Origin: Bacteroidota bacterium
GTDB lineage: Bacteria > Bacteroidota > Rhodothermia > Rhodothermales > UBA10348
Length of the DNA: 13,903 nt
NCBI GenBank assembly: GCA_022571135.1
Contig: JACZYK010000036.1
Coordinates: 1 to 13,903 of the forward strand
Direction: 5' to 3'
Part shown: piece after piece, positions 6,120 through 13,796 of the stretch
Layout of the letters: each line of letters starts with the position of its first letter
How positions within the stretch are numbered: the first letter of the stretch is position 1
Made by a program: the position numbers and the translations under genes
The notes under the pieces: model-generated
What the model saw: the letters and a program-made list of their open reading frames with translations, nothing else
Database searches by the model: none
What the model was told of the DNA's origin: nothing

Positions 6120-7178
6120 TCAGTTCGAGTTCAGTAGTGAAGCGATTAAGTCCGACGCTCGGCCGTCCGCCACGGAGCCGAATTCGGGCGGGCCGGTTGT
6201 CGGCTCTTCTGTGGCCGCCGATTCGATCCTGCCCGCGTCCGCTCCGACCAGAATATTCCAGCCCCCGTGAAGCGTTTCCACCCACTCGGTCTCGTCGCGA
6301 AGCGTGACGCACGGAGTTCCGAGCCATAGGGCCTCTTTCTGGAGACCGCCGGAGTCCGTAAAGACGCGCCGGGCCGCTCGCACCAGGGATAGCATCGCCA
6401 GGTAGGAAACCGGCGGGATCACCTCGATATTCTCGGGCAGCACGAGACGCTTCACGCGGCTCCGGGTTCTGGGGTGCAGGGGCAGCAGGACAGGGAGTCC
6501 GGAGCGACCCAGTCCCCGGAAGATGGCTGCCAGTCTCTCGGGATCGTCCGTGTTTTCAGCCCTGTGCACCGTCGCGAGATGAAACGATCCGGCCGGATGT
6601 CCCGTCACGTTTGCGATTGGATGATTCTCCTCGGCTTTGCGACCGAAAAAACGTGTCGCGTCGAGCATGACGTCCCCTGTCAGATGAACACCGCCCGAGA
6701 GTCCCTCCTCTTCAAGGTGAGATACTGCGGTCCTGGTCGGACAAAACAACAGGTCGGAGAGGCGATCCGTCACGATTCGATTGATCTCCTCCGGCATTCG
6801 CCGATTGAATGAACGGAGTCCGGCTTCGACGTGGGCGAGCCTGATCTGCAGTTTGGAGGCCACGAGTGCTGCAGCAAGAGTGCTGTTCGTATCGCCGTAA
6901 ACGAGAATCCAGTCGGGAAGAGGGCCTGAGGCCAGGTACTCCTCGAAGCGAACCATAATCGAACCGGTCTGGACGGCGTGAGAGGCGGACCCGACATCCA
7001 GGTTCGCGACCGGCTCGGCTATACCCAGTTCCTCGAAAAATACGGCGCTCATACGGGTGTCGTAGTGCTGGCCCGTGTGGACAATGTGTTCCGAGATACC
7101 GGCCGCTTCGAGCGCGTGGCTCACCACTGCGGCTTTGATAAACTGGGGACGAGCCCCGACTACGCTGACTATCTGCAT
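6120..7178 (-). CDS. UDP-GlcNAc 2-epimerase family protein, WbpI-like subtype, 352 aa
   Basis: This is a second member of the non-hydrolysing sugar-nucleotide 2-epimerase family. Motifs are VGARPQFIKAA (7-17), HTGQHYD (34-40), YGDTNSTLAAAL (94-105), HVEAGLRSFNRRMPEEINR (116-134), TVHRAENTDD (203-212), HPRTRSR, FTDSGGLQKEA and RDETEWVETL followed by GGWN. The catalytic positions Asp96, Glu118, Glu130/131 and His205 are present. The QFIKAA, LQKEA and TEWVE signatures, as I recall them, are those of the branch that includes WbpI (UDP-2,3-diacetamido-glucuronate 2-epimerase), rather than the QEE/TERP branch seen in the plus-strand copy. The substrate may therefore be UDP-GlcNAc or a modified relative. 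It follows the upstream glycosyltransferase by 7 bases and precedes the GT4 gene by 3. Confidence 0.9.
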   Translation of the reverse strand: MQIVSVVGARPQFIKAAVVSHALEAAGISEHIVHTGQHYDTRMSAVFFEELGIAEPVANLDVGSASHAVQTGSIMVRFEEYLASGPLPDWILVYGDTNSTLAAALVASKLQIRLAHVEAGLRSFNRRMPEEINRIVTDRLSDLLFCPTRTAVSHLEEEGLSGGVHLTGDVMLDATRFFGRKAEENHPIANVTGHPAGSFHLATVHRAENTDDPERLAAIFRGLGRSGLPVLLPLHPRTRSRVKRLVLPENIEVIPPVSYLAMLSLVRAARRVFTDSGGLQKEALWLGTPCVTLRDETEWVETLHGGWNILVGADAGRIESAATEEPTTGPPEFGSVADGRASDLIASLLNSN

Positions 7179-7185
7179 CAGAGCG

Positions 7186-8484
7186 TTAATGTTGGGTGAG
7201 CTGGTTCAGAATTTCGGAGAGGCGCAGGGTCTGCAGTTTTCGGCTGTAGTTCAAAGCCGCCTCCGGGGTAGCGCCTTCCAGTTTCTCTCCCCTCTTCCAC
7301 GCGTCGTACATCGCCGCGAGCGTCTCCTCGACGCCTTCATCATCGTCGAAATCGTGGGTGCGACCGGCTTCGCATTCGTCGATGATCGCGGCGGCATCGC
7401 CATCGGGCGGAGCAATACACAATATGGGTCGACCCGCCCCCAGATATTCGAAGATTTTGCCGGTCACGATACCGGCGGCATCCGGAACGCGGTTTATCGG
7501 AAGCAGAAGCGCGTGCGCGCCGCACATATGCCCGACCGCTGTCGAGTGGGCCATATAGGGCAAAAATTCGACCGTTTCCTGTAGCCCGGCATCCCGTATC
7601 GATTCACGAACACCCCCGGCGACGTTTCCGATTAAACGGACACGAATTTCGCCCCGGTCCGAGTTCCGGCGGGCGAGGGCTTTCCAGAGCGCCTCCGGAT
7701 TGCGTTCATCGGACATGTTACCGGCGTATACAACCGTAAACGATTCATTGTCTTTAGGAACCACGGATTCGAAGTCCTCCTCATCGAAACCGTTAGATAT
7801 GACTTCAATCGGCGTCTCGGTCAGCTTCGCCGCACCCCGTTTCAAGGAGTTACTGATTACGACCAGGCGATCGGCCCCTCCGTAAATTCTTCTTCGTATC
7901 CGAGCATCCCTTGCCCTTGCCCAGCCTGTCATCGGGAGCATGTGGGCGTAAGAGTCGTCCGGCCAGGCGTCTCGTATATCTATGATCCAGGCGGCGCCTG
8001 ATCTTTGCGTTACGGTCTCGGCAACCAGGTGCGTCGAATGTGGAGGGCCGGTCGAGATGACGGCATCGAAGTCCTCCTCCTCGATCAGATCGAGGGCGGC
8101 GCGCCGAGCGAAAGGTACCCATCCAACGCGAGCATCGGGTAGATAGAAGTTGGCGCGAATGCGCCGTGCCAGCTGCTCCCTGAATCCGGGTCTGTCCGCG
8201 CTCAGGAATCCTACTCCCACCGCATCACTCTTCCGTTTGCCCATCAGGCGAGCGTACGCAGCGTACGGATCTCTCGCCCGTGTGCGGATGACCCGGATCT
8301 GCTCGGGCGTATCCGATTTGAGCTCGGGGTCCAAATTGGGATAGGCTGCAAATTCGGGGTCCACGGTGAGCACCGTCGGCTCCCATCCGTACCGTGAAAG
8401 GTACTTGATGAATTTCAGGGCGCGCTGAACGCCCGGTCCTCCGGAGGGCGGGAAGTAATATGTGACAAACAGCACCTTTCTCAT
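7186..8484 (-). CDS. Glycosyltransferase, GT-B fold, 432 aa
   Basis: The protein starts with KVLFVTYYFPPSGGPGVQRA, a glycine-rich loop typical of one group of GT4-like enzymes in polysaccharide clusters. Other landmarks are AVISTGPPHS, IIDIRDAWPDD, DRLVVISN, EVISNGFDEEDF, VVYAGNMSDERNPEALW and the donor-site stretch GKIFEYLGAGRPILCIAPP. It probably adds a sugar to a lipid-linked or surface glycan on the cytoplasmic side; donor and acceptor are unknown. The open frame reaches 8703, but the ATG at 8484 begins exactly at the conserved MRKVLFV and overlaps the stop of the methyltransferase as ATGA, which supports translational coupling and this start. The TAA stop is 7 bases before the second epimerase. 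Confidence 0.88.
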   Translation of the reverse strand: MRKVLFVTYYFPPSGGPGVQRALKFIKYLSRYGWEPTVLTVDPEFAAYPNLDPELKSDTPEQIRVIRTRARDPYAAYARLMGKRKSDAVGVGFLSADRPGFREQLARRIRANFYLPDARVGWVPFARRAALDLIEEEDFDAVISTGPPHSTHLVAETVTQRSGAAWIIDIRDAWPDDSYAHMLPMTGWARARDARIRRRIYGGADRLVVISNSLKRGAAKLTETPIEVISNGFDEEDFESVVPKDNESFTVVYAGNMSDERNPEALWKALARRNSDRGEIRVRLIGNVAGGVRESIRDAGLQETVEFLPYMAHSTAVGHMCGAHALLLPINRVPDAAGIVTGKIFEYLGAGRPILCIAPPDGDAAAIIDECEAGRTHDFDDDEGVEETLAAMYDAWKRGEKLEGATPEAALNYSRKLQTLRLSEILNQLTQH

Positions 8485-9029
8485 TCGGCCGCCTGCCTGG
8501 TTGCATGAACCGCATAATACCGGGGCGAGAACTTGCGAAGTATCGGTCGAAGTCCAATCCGGAGGATGGGACTGGTCCACTTCTGAATGCTCTGAATCTC
8601 CCAGCCCGCTTTTTCGAGCAGCCAGTCGAATTGCCAGTCTTCGAACTCGTGGTAGTGCCGGTCCCATGGATCGATCGCGCTCCGATATGCCCGGGTAAAC
8701 CACAGCCGCAGAGGTACCGTTGCGATCAGGATCGGCGCCCGGACGGCCCGTAAAACATGAAGAGGAGCGACCAGGTGCTCCAGAATCTCGAATGCCGTTA
8801 CCACGTCCACCATTTCGAGTCCGGCCTGATTCGGGTGCTCGTCGAGGTCTCCCGTCGTGTGGGTTACTTCGTACCCGAGCGCCTTCATCTGATCGGATAA
8901 CGGATTCGAAGTCCCGAGGTCGAGCAGGCGGGCCGGAGCCGGTATGACAGACTGCAGGAACGACAGAGTCCGTTCATGGCGCAGGCGGAGGGTTGGATTC
9001 AAGCCGGGGTCGATGGATATCTGCTTCAT
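8481..9029 (-). CDS. SAM-dependent methyltransferase, class I, 182 aa
   Basis: This is a small class I methyltransferase of the type 11/12 group. LLDLGTSNPLS (about residues 35-45) is motif I, which contacts the methionine part of SAM; its usual glycine pair is changed (GTSNP). DVVTAFEILEHL (about 75-86) is the typical motif following the second acidic residue. IATVPLRLWF and RHYHEFEDWQFDWLLEKAGW are typical of the C-terminal half of methyltransferases near glycan genes. A role in methylating a sugar or a linked precursor is inferred from context. I chose the ATG at 9029 because it overlaps the yfhO stop as ATGA; a longer frame to 9080 would overlap yfhO by 55 bases. The protein is short for the family but keeps the core. 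Confidence 0.85.
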   Translation of the reverse strand: MKQISIDPGLNPTLRLRHERTLSFLQSVIPAPARLLDLGTSNPLSDQMKALGYEVTHTTGDLDEHPNQAGLEMVDVVTAFEILEHLVAPLHVLRAVRAPILIATVPLRLWFTRAYRSAIDPWDRHYHEFEDWQFDWLLEKAGWEIQSIQKWTSPILRIGLRPILRKFSPRYYAVHATRQAAE

Positions 9030-11569
9030 TGAGGTAGAGTTTCGGACGATGAATCCTTTTTCTTCCTCCTGTAAAGCCATATGGCGAAGAGGAAGAACAG
9101 CGTACCGTAGACGAAAAGTGTGGAAATTCCCGCAACCAGAACGCCCATCGTATGGGAGGCTGGATTGAAGGCCATCCTGAGCGTGTGCTCGCCGGCCGGG
9201 AGGAACACGGCCCGCAATAGATAATTGGCCTGCTCAATGGGGATTTCGCTTCCATCGAGTGTAGCGACCCATCCTGCCGGATAGTAGACCTCCGAAACCA
9301 CGAGCCAGCGGTCGGCATCGGTCTCAATCTCCCATTCAATTTCACGAGGTGTGTGTACAACAAGCCTCGCCCGGGCAACCGAAAAAGAATCCAACGGCGA
9401 ACCCTCTTTCCCCGTGTCGGACATCAAAATGACGGATTCCGCAGGATCGAAGGAGTCCGAACGCAGACGATTCCAAACGTCCGAAGGAGTGTCCAGTATT
9501 TCAGCCCTTCCGACAAAGAACGCTCTCGGCAGCGCCCGTGAATTTTCAAACACCGCGTTTCCACTCGCGTCGTCCTGGAAGACCATCGTGTAATCGGCGG
9601 GCGCCCGAGCGCCGATCAGGTACCGCGTGTTCATCATATCAACCGCCCTTGGATTCAGCCCGTTCGTGGAAGGATCAAACAGAATCTGTTCGAGGAAATC
9701 CTGATACACCCTCAACTTTGCACCGTGGTATCCCCCGAGCGACTCGTAAAAGAAAGATGGACGGGCGTTTGTCGAGGGATCCTGTCCGAATTCGAGAGAA
9801 AGAACGCGGAAATGCCCGGGGCCACCGGCCTCTTCGACGCGATCCAAAATGAAATCGTCGAACGCATACTTCGGCACCTCCTCACCAGCATCGGCGGACC
9901 GGGTCAGCACTCCTTCATGGACATACCTCCGCCCAACACCCCCGAGATCCAACGAAATGAGGAGGATCAAACCCACAACGCCGAGCCAGGCCGGAAGACG
10001 CCGTCGTTGAACGAGGAGAATAATGATGAATCCGGCGGCCAGAAACAGAAGCGAGCGACGGGCATCCTTCTGAAATACGGCCCGTCGACCTGCCTGCCTA
10101 CTGCCGATTTCCTGCGCAATCACGCGCTGAACCTGGGTATCGGAAGCGGTTATATCCGGATATTGCATCTGGAACTGCCTGAAAATCTGCGCCTCCTCTC
10201 CAGGCCTTTTGAAGTCCATCATCGTGTCCTGCAGGGTCAGAAGGATCAATAGTAATCCGATCCCAGCCCCGAACACCGCGAAGAATCTCTTTTTCTCGGC
10301 CGACTCGGCCTCAAGGGACTTCCCGGACGCGAGGCCGGACAGGCCGAAACCTGCCAGGATGGCCGTCACGAGCGCAACAACAGACATCCACGTCTCCGGT
10401 ACCCGCCATGCGCTGAACAGGGGGAAATAGTCGAACATCGGCCGATTCAATAGCGGAAAGTTTTCCCCGAGTGCGAAAATCAGCATGAGAAAGCCGGCGG
10501 AGGCAAATATCCAGGTCAAAGCATCGCGACGCCTGACAATCGCCAGAACCGCGAGTATCACGGTAAGGCTTCCAAAATAATGGGGGCCGCCGGTGAAGGA
10601 CTTGGGACCCCAGTACAGGGATCCCCCACCGCCGTATGCGTTCGCTACAAGAACCGTGAGCAATTCTCCCACGCCCTGGCTCCAGGCCATAGCGTAGGCC
10701 CAACTCAAACCGCCCTCCACCCCTCCAGGAGCCGCCCCCCGAATCGTAAAGTGCTTGTATTCTGCATAGGCCAGATAGGGTTGGGCGACCATGACAAGGG
10801 CCAGTGCACCACCGGCGGCGAGCCACAGGGTGGACTTCAGGAATCCGCCGAATTCGCCAGCTCGACCGGCTCTAATCCCTTCTCCGACCCACCAGACCCC
10901 CGCTAGGAATAACACGTAATAGGTGATCTGAACGTGACCGGCCCGAAGGTTCAATGCGGCCGCAGCTGCGAATAAAAGACCGGCCCGCAGCGACGGTTTC
11001 GAGAGTACGTAAGCGAAGGCCACCAGTAACCACGGCGCCCAGGCCAGAGCGATAAATTTAGAATTATGGCCGGTCGCCAGCAGGATCGCGAGGTATGTCG
11101 TGAGGCCGAATGCCACGGCCGAAAAAACCGACGACAGTTTGTTTCTGCCCAGCGTCCAGACGAGCACGTAGACTCCGAACAGAAGAAGAAGCAGGTGGGA
11201 ACTCGGCCAGATGAAGGACCTGAGCCAACTGGTCACAATGTCGGCCTGCACAATCCGGGTTCCGTAGGAGATCATGAATCCCGGCATCCCGGCAAACATG
11301 TTCGGAGACCAGAGTGCCGGATCACCCGTTTCCGCCTGGTAGGAGAGCATGGCTTTTGCCATGGACATCCACCGGACGGTGTCGCCGGCGATGAGATTCT
11401 TGCCGGAAAAGTGTATCGGTGCAAAAAATCCGAACGAAACGACTACCAAGAAAAGAAGACATACTACGTGTTGCCGCGTTTCCGAGAGTCGATCCCACGA
11501 GTCATACCAGGATAGTCGGGAGCTCGATTGACTTACCAGGCGTGTACGCGATAGCTTCTTCTTGGACAT
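9026..11569 (-). CDS. YfhO-family large membrane protein, 847 aa
   Basis: This is a polytopic protein with about 13 hydrophobic segments in the first 560 residues (the first at about 30-52, then a cluster from about 100 to 420 and three more to about 550). A soluble region of about 250 residues and one last segment near 815-838 followed by a KKK-rich tail complete it. The early loop IAGDTVRWMSMAKAML, then NMFAGMPGFMISYGT, is typical of the Bacteroidota YfhO family. YfhO proteins resemble GT-C glycosyltransferases; in Gram-positive bacteria YfhO glycosylates lipoteichoic acid. By analogy this one could transfer a lipid-carried sugar on the periplasmic side. The ATG at 11569 has no clear ribosome binding site. 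The stop overlaps the methyltransferase start. The spacer to gatC carries tandem CTGTTAA motifs. Confidence 0.9.
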   Translation of the reverse strand: MSKKKLSRTRLVSQSSSRLSWYDSWDRLSETRQHVVCLLFLVVVSFGFFAPIHFSGKNLIAGDTVRWMSMAKAMLSYQAETGDPALWSPNMFAGMPGFMISYGTRIVQADIVTSWLRSFIWPSSHLLLLLFGVYVLVWTLGRNKLSSVFSAVAFGLTTYLAILLATGHNSKFIALAWAPWLLVAFAYVLSKPSLRAGLLFAAAAALNLRAGHVQITYYVLFLAGVWWVGEGIRAGRAGEFGGFLKSTLWLAAGGALALVMVAQPYLAYAEYKHFTIRGAAPGGVEGGLSWAYAMAWSQGVGELLTVLVANAYGGGGSLYWGPKSFTGGPHYFGSLTVILAVLAIVRRRDALTWIFASAGFLMLIFALGENFPLLNRPMFDYFPLFSAWRVPETWMSVVALVTAILAGFGLSGLASGKSLEAESAEKKRFFAVFGAGIGLLLILLTLQDTMMDFKRPGEEAQIFRQFQMQYPDITASDTQVQRVIAQEIGSRQAGRRAVFQKDARRSLLFLAAGFIIILLVQRRRLPAWLGVVGLILLISLDLGGVGRRYVHEGVLTRSADAGEEVPKYAFDDFILDRVEEAGGPGHFRVLSLEFGQDPSTNARPSFFYESLGGYHGAKLRVYQDFLEQILFDPSTNGLNPRAVDMMNTRYLIGARAPADYTMVFQDDASGNAVFENSRALPRAFFVGRAEILDTPSDVWNRLRSDSFDPAESVILMSDTGKEGSPLDSFSVARARLVVHTPREIEWEIETDADRWLVVSEVYYPAGWVATLDGSEIPIEQANYLLRAVFLPAGEHTLRMAFNPASHTMGVLVAGISTLFVYGTLFFLFAIWLYRRKKKDSSSETLPQ

Positions 11570-11593
11570 ATTTGGATGACAGAAAATAAGGTT

Positions 11594-11611
11594 CTGTTAA
11601 GGCCTGTTAAC
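11594..11611. repeat. Tandem CTGTTAA motif between gatC and the yfhO-like gene
   Basis: CTGTTAA occurs at 11594-11600 and again at 11604-11610, a period of 10 bases or about one helical turn. The second copy extends to CTGTTAAC. This is the same motif found at other gene ends in the window. On the minus strand it reads TTAACAG twice, just downstream of the gatC stop and about 30 bases before the yfhO start. It could be a protein binding site or part of a promoter, but no function is shown. Confidence 0.4.
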
Positions 11612-11616
11612 ATCCC

Positions 11617-11904
11617 CTATTCTATTACTTTGGGAACTCGAAAATAGACGCCGTCCGTATCCGGAGCATTGGCCAGGCCCTCCTCTCTGTCGATTCGCTG
11701 GACCGGTGAGTCGGGCCGGGCCGATATTTCCCCCGCATGAACGTGAGTGGTGGGCGCAATATTCGACGTATCCAGATCATCTAGTTTTCGAACGTACTCC
11801 AGAATCTGCTCCAGGTCGTCCGCCATCGCCGCCACTTCGGCTTCCGTGAGCCGAAGCCGCGCCAGCGCAGCGATCCGCCTGACCTCTTCTTTGGGAATTG
11901 CCAT
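11617..11904 (-). CDS. gatC: Glutamyl/aspartyl-tRNA amidotransferase subunit C, 95 aa
   Basis: GatC is the small subunit of the GatCAB amidotransferase. It stabilises the GatA-GatB pair, which converts Glu-tRNA(Gln) and/or Asp-tRNA(Asn) to the amidated forms. The family pattern is complete: EEVRRIAALARLRLTEAEV (about 7-25), DDLEQILEYVRKLDDLDT (about 30-47), IAPTTHVHA, and the C-terminal DGVYFRVPKVIE, with R and P before V as usual. The length is normal. The ATG at 11904 gives MAIPKEEV; the codon before it is TTG and would add only one residue. gatA and gatB are not in the window. It heads a run of polysaccharide genes on the same strand, 47 bases before yfhO. A possible Bacteroidota -7 box lies about 50 bases upstream. 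Confidence 0.95.
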   Translation of the reverse strand: MAIPKEEVRRIAALARLRLTEAEVAAMADDLEQILEYVRKLDDLDTSNIAPTTHVHAGEISARPDSPVQRIDREEGLANAPDTDGVYFRVPKVIE

Positions 11905-11951
11905 CAATCGATACAGAAAACGGAGGGAAAGAACGTCGAATAAACCGATTT

Positions 11952-11959
11952 GAAAGATA
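11952..11959 (-). promoter_or_regulatory. Possible -7 box of the gatC promoter
   Basis: The minus strand reads TATCTTTC at 11959-11952, five of the six fixed positions of the Bacteroidota TAnnTTTG box. The -33 element is poor at the expected distance, so this is only a candidate. Transcription would start near 11945, about 40 bases before the gatC ATG. Confidence 0.3.
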
Positions 11960-12057
11960 CCTGTGGTGGACCGAACACGCGAACAGGGATGTCGCGCGAG
12001 CGCGTCGATACCGTTTCTCCGGGTTCTCGTTCCCGATTCAGCGACGAATCCAGACCC

Positions 12058-12828
12058 TTATTCCCGTGGCGTATTATCGAGTTCCGACTGTATTTCCCGG
12101 GCAAGACGATCCATGAGTTCGGGAATATCACGACGAGTCATTCCCTCCAGAGAAATCGGTTCTCCGACGACCACATGGATAATGCCCGGCCTGGCCAAGC
12201 GGCGCTTCTCGTGAAACAACCGGTACGCGTCCACGATAGTGACGGGGACGATGGGAACCCCGGCTTCCATGGCGAGCAGAAACGCGCCTTTCTTGAATGG
12301 CAGTAAATCCCGCTGGTAAGACCGTTTCCCCTCCGGAAAAATGATAACGGAAAGTCCCTGACGGATCTGTCTCCCTGCGCGCTGCATGCTCGCCAGCGAT
12401 CGTCTGGGGTGCGACTGATCCACAATTACGGAAGGAGAGAAACGAATGGCCAAACCGAGAACGGGAACTCGCTCCAGTGCTGCTTTGGCAACGTATCCGA
12501 ACGGGCACGGGACGGCGATTGCCGCTATCGGAATATCGAGCGCGTTCTGGTGGTTTGAGGCAAAAACATACGTTCTGGAAGGGTCCAGATCGACCTTCCG
12601 GTGGTATTTCACGCGAATACCAACGCCAAGAAACATCGACCGTCCCCAGAAGATCGACCACCACCGGAAAACCCCTATCCTGCGGACCACCAGGTTGCTG
12701 AGCACCGAACCGCATGCTGATATAAGGGTCATCAGGCTTCCCCACACTACGGCCCATAGAAAGAACAATCGGCGAAACACGGTCGGGGAGATCCCTTCCG
12801 CTTCAGAGGGGGCGGTTTGAATGTCCAC
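12058..12828 (-). CDS. plsC: 1-acyl-sn-glycerol-3-phosphate acyltransferase, PlsC type, 256 aa
   Basis: It acylates lysophosphatidic acid at position 2 to make phosphatidic acid, the precursor of membrane phospholipids, at the inner membrane. A hydrophobic segment lies at about residues 21-45. Motif I is NHQNALD (His93, Asp98; the catalytic HX4D pair). GYVAKAALERVPVLG forms the second block. Motif III is FPEGKRS (164-170), with Lys in place of the common Thr. VPIVPVTI is motif IV. The frame can begin with a TTG at 12879, but that codon lies between the -33 and -7 elements of a likely promoter. The GTG at 12828, about 30 bases after the predicted transcription start, is therefore more likely. 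Neither start has a good ribosome binding site. It is on the same strand as gatC, 153 bases before it, and divergent from the outer-membrane protein gene. Confidence 0.9.
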   Translation of the reverse strand: MDIQTAPSEAEGISPTVFRRLFFLWAVVWGSLMTLISACGSVLSNLVVRRIGVFRWWSIFWGRSMFLGVGIRVKYHRKVDLDPSRTYVFASNHQNALDIPIAAIAVPCPFGYVAKAALERVPVLGLAIRFSPSVIVDQSHPRRSLASMQRAGRQIRQGLSVIIFPEGKRSYQRDLLPFKKGAFLLAMEAGVPIVPVTIVDAYRLFHEKRRLARPGIIHVVVGEPISLEGMTRRDIPELMDRLAREIQSELDNTPRE

Positions 12829-12864
12829 AGTCGATAATGGGGAATGGCATACGGCGAAACGTCT

Positions 12865-12894
12865 CAAAGTACTACCCAAATGCCTTCGACCAAA
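12865..12894 (-). promoter_or_regulatory. Bacteroidota-type promoter of the acyltransferase
   Basis: The minus strand has TTTG (12894-12891), then 19 bases, then TACTTTG (12871-12865), which is one base shorter than the TAnnTTTG consensus. Transcription would start near 12858. The TTG candidate start at 12879 lies inside the promoter, which favours the GTG at 12828. Confidence 0.45.
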
Positions 12895-13052
12895 GCTGGT
12901 CTTCCGTAGCGATCGTCCTCATTGAGAGCGCTGAGCTGAATCCGGGGGCACCTGCCGGATTACCCGCCGTGCGACGAAAAACAGATGGACGGCGATCGAG
13001 TTGCATCAACCGCCCGCTCAGCCCACGGATCCTGCAGCTCACTAAGGATTTT

Positions 13053-13083
13053 TTTGGCGGTTGGAACGGGGTCGCTACTTTTC
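13053..13083 (+). promoter_or_regulatory. Bacteroidota-type promoter of the outer-membrane protein gene
   Basis: TTTG (13053-13056) is followed after exactly 19 bases by TACTTTTC (13076-13083), which differs from TAnnTTTG only in the last base. Transcription would start near 13090, leaving about 45 bases before the ATG at 13135. This is the clearest lineage-specific signal in the window. Confidence 0.6.
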
Positions 13084-13134
13084 ACGGCAATTCAATATCT
13101 GCAATTCATGCGAAATGCCAACCATAATCGTACG

Positions 13135-13761
13135 ATGCGCCTCGTCTTCCTGACAGCGCTGCTCGCGCTCGGCACCTCCGATTCCTCGGGGCAGTGGAAG
13201 ACACACATCAAGGTCGGAGTCGTCGGATCCACTCTGAGAGGCGACGCCAAATCCGATCTCTCTCCGGTAACTCGATTTTCAGCAGGTGTGGGAGTTTCAT
13301 ACGAACTTCGGGGTGGATTCAGTCTGCAGTCCGAGTTCCTTTACTCCGTGAAAGGGGCCAGGCAAAAAAACCTTCCCCTTGAGATTGGCGGAGTTTCCAG
13401 TCCTGTACTCGCGGACGTTACGTCGGAGAGAACCTATTTGGAGGTTCCCTTACTGCTGGTCTACCGGATCGACAGAGCCGGTATTCGCCCGAGAGTCTTC
13501 GCCGGACCGACATTCGCCTTTAAACTCGATGCAGTGGTAAAGTGGAAATCACCGGAAGGAGGTGTTGAATTTCAGGAGACGGACGACGAGGTCGAAAGCA
13601 CGGACTTTGGACTCACCGTCGGAGGCGGTTTCGATATTGATTTCGGAAGTGAAATCATGGAATTCGGTGTTCGCACGGTGCTGGGATTCTCAAACGTCAG
13701 AACCGCAACACCCGAGCTGTATAACACGTCTATTGCCGTTTATGCGGGCATCACATTTTAA
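13135..13761 (+). CDS. Secreted outer-membrane beta-barrel protein, 208 aa
   Basis: The ATG at 13135 gives a signal peptide (MRLVFLTALLALGTSDSSGQ, cleavage probably near residue 19 or 20). A mature part of alternating hydrophobic and polar strands follows, rich in Gly and aromatic residues. FSLQSEFLYSVKGARQKN (about 60-77), YLEVPLLLVYR (about 101-111), RPRVFAGPTFAFKLDA, DFGLTVGGGFDIDFG and a terminal strand ending in AVYAGITF form the pattern of the Bacteroidota porin-like OMP family (beta-barrel PF13568 type). C-terminal Phe is the usual outer-membrane assembly signal. The function is unknown; such proteins are small pores or structural barrels. The frame is open from 12985, but only the 13135 start places the signal peptide at the N-terminus and lies after the promoter. 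The TAA stop is 2 bases before a CCTGTTAAC repeat copy. Confidence 0.88.
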   Translation: MRLVFLTALLALGTSDSSGQWKTHIKVGVVGSTLRGDAKSDLSPVTRFSAGVGVSYELRGGFSLQSEFLYSVKGARQKNLPLEIGGVSSPVLADVTSERTYLEVPLLLVYRIDRAGIRPRVFAGPTFAFKLDAVVKWKSPEGGVEFQETDDEVESTDFGLTVGGGFDIDFGSEIMEFGVRTVLGFSNVRTATPELYNTSIAVYAGITF

Positions 13762-13763
13762 GA

Positions 13764-13793
13764 CCTGTTAACACTATCTGAAAACGCCCTGTA
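13764..13793. repeat. Intergenic element similar to the one at 1425-1454
   Basis: CCTGTTAAC, six bases, TGAAA, three bases, CCCTGTA occurs here and at 1425-1454 with identical spacing; 25 of 30 positions agree by eye. Both copies sit immediately after the stop codon of a plus-strand gene. Here the element runs on into the left arm of the inverted repeat in front of uvrC. It may be part of a terminator or a dispersed extragenic repeat. Confidence 0.5.
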
Positions 13794-13796
13794 GCT

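Larger units (their letters stand above)
12829..13134. other. 306-base divergent control region
   Basis: This region lies between the acyltransferase and outer-membrane protein genes. It holds two Bacteroidota-type promoters, one on each strand, described separately. A plus-strand reading frame crosses most of it (12837-13127), but its translation matches no family I know and has the irregular composition of non-coding frames, so I do not call it. Confidence 0.5.

Noticed and set aside
921..7200. Similarity of 921-936 and 7185-7200 (14 of 16 bases, GTTAATGTTG core) and of 921-936 to 1428-1443 (13 of 16)
   Set aside because: Matches of this length and quality are expected by chance many times in 14 kb, and the 7185 copy is within the coding end of a glycosyltransferase gene.
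12837..13127. Plus-strand frame of 96 codons between the acyltransferase and the outer-membrane protein gene
   Set aside because: It has no family resemblance and covers both divergent promoters.
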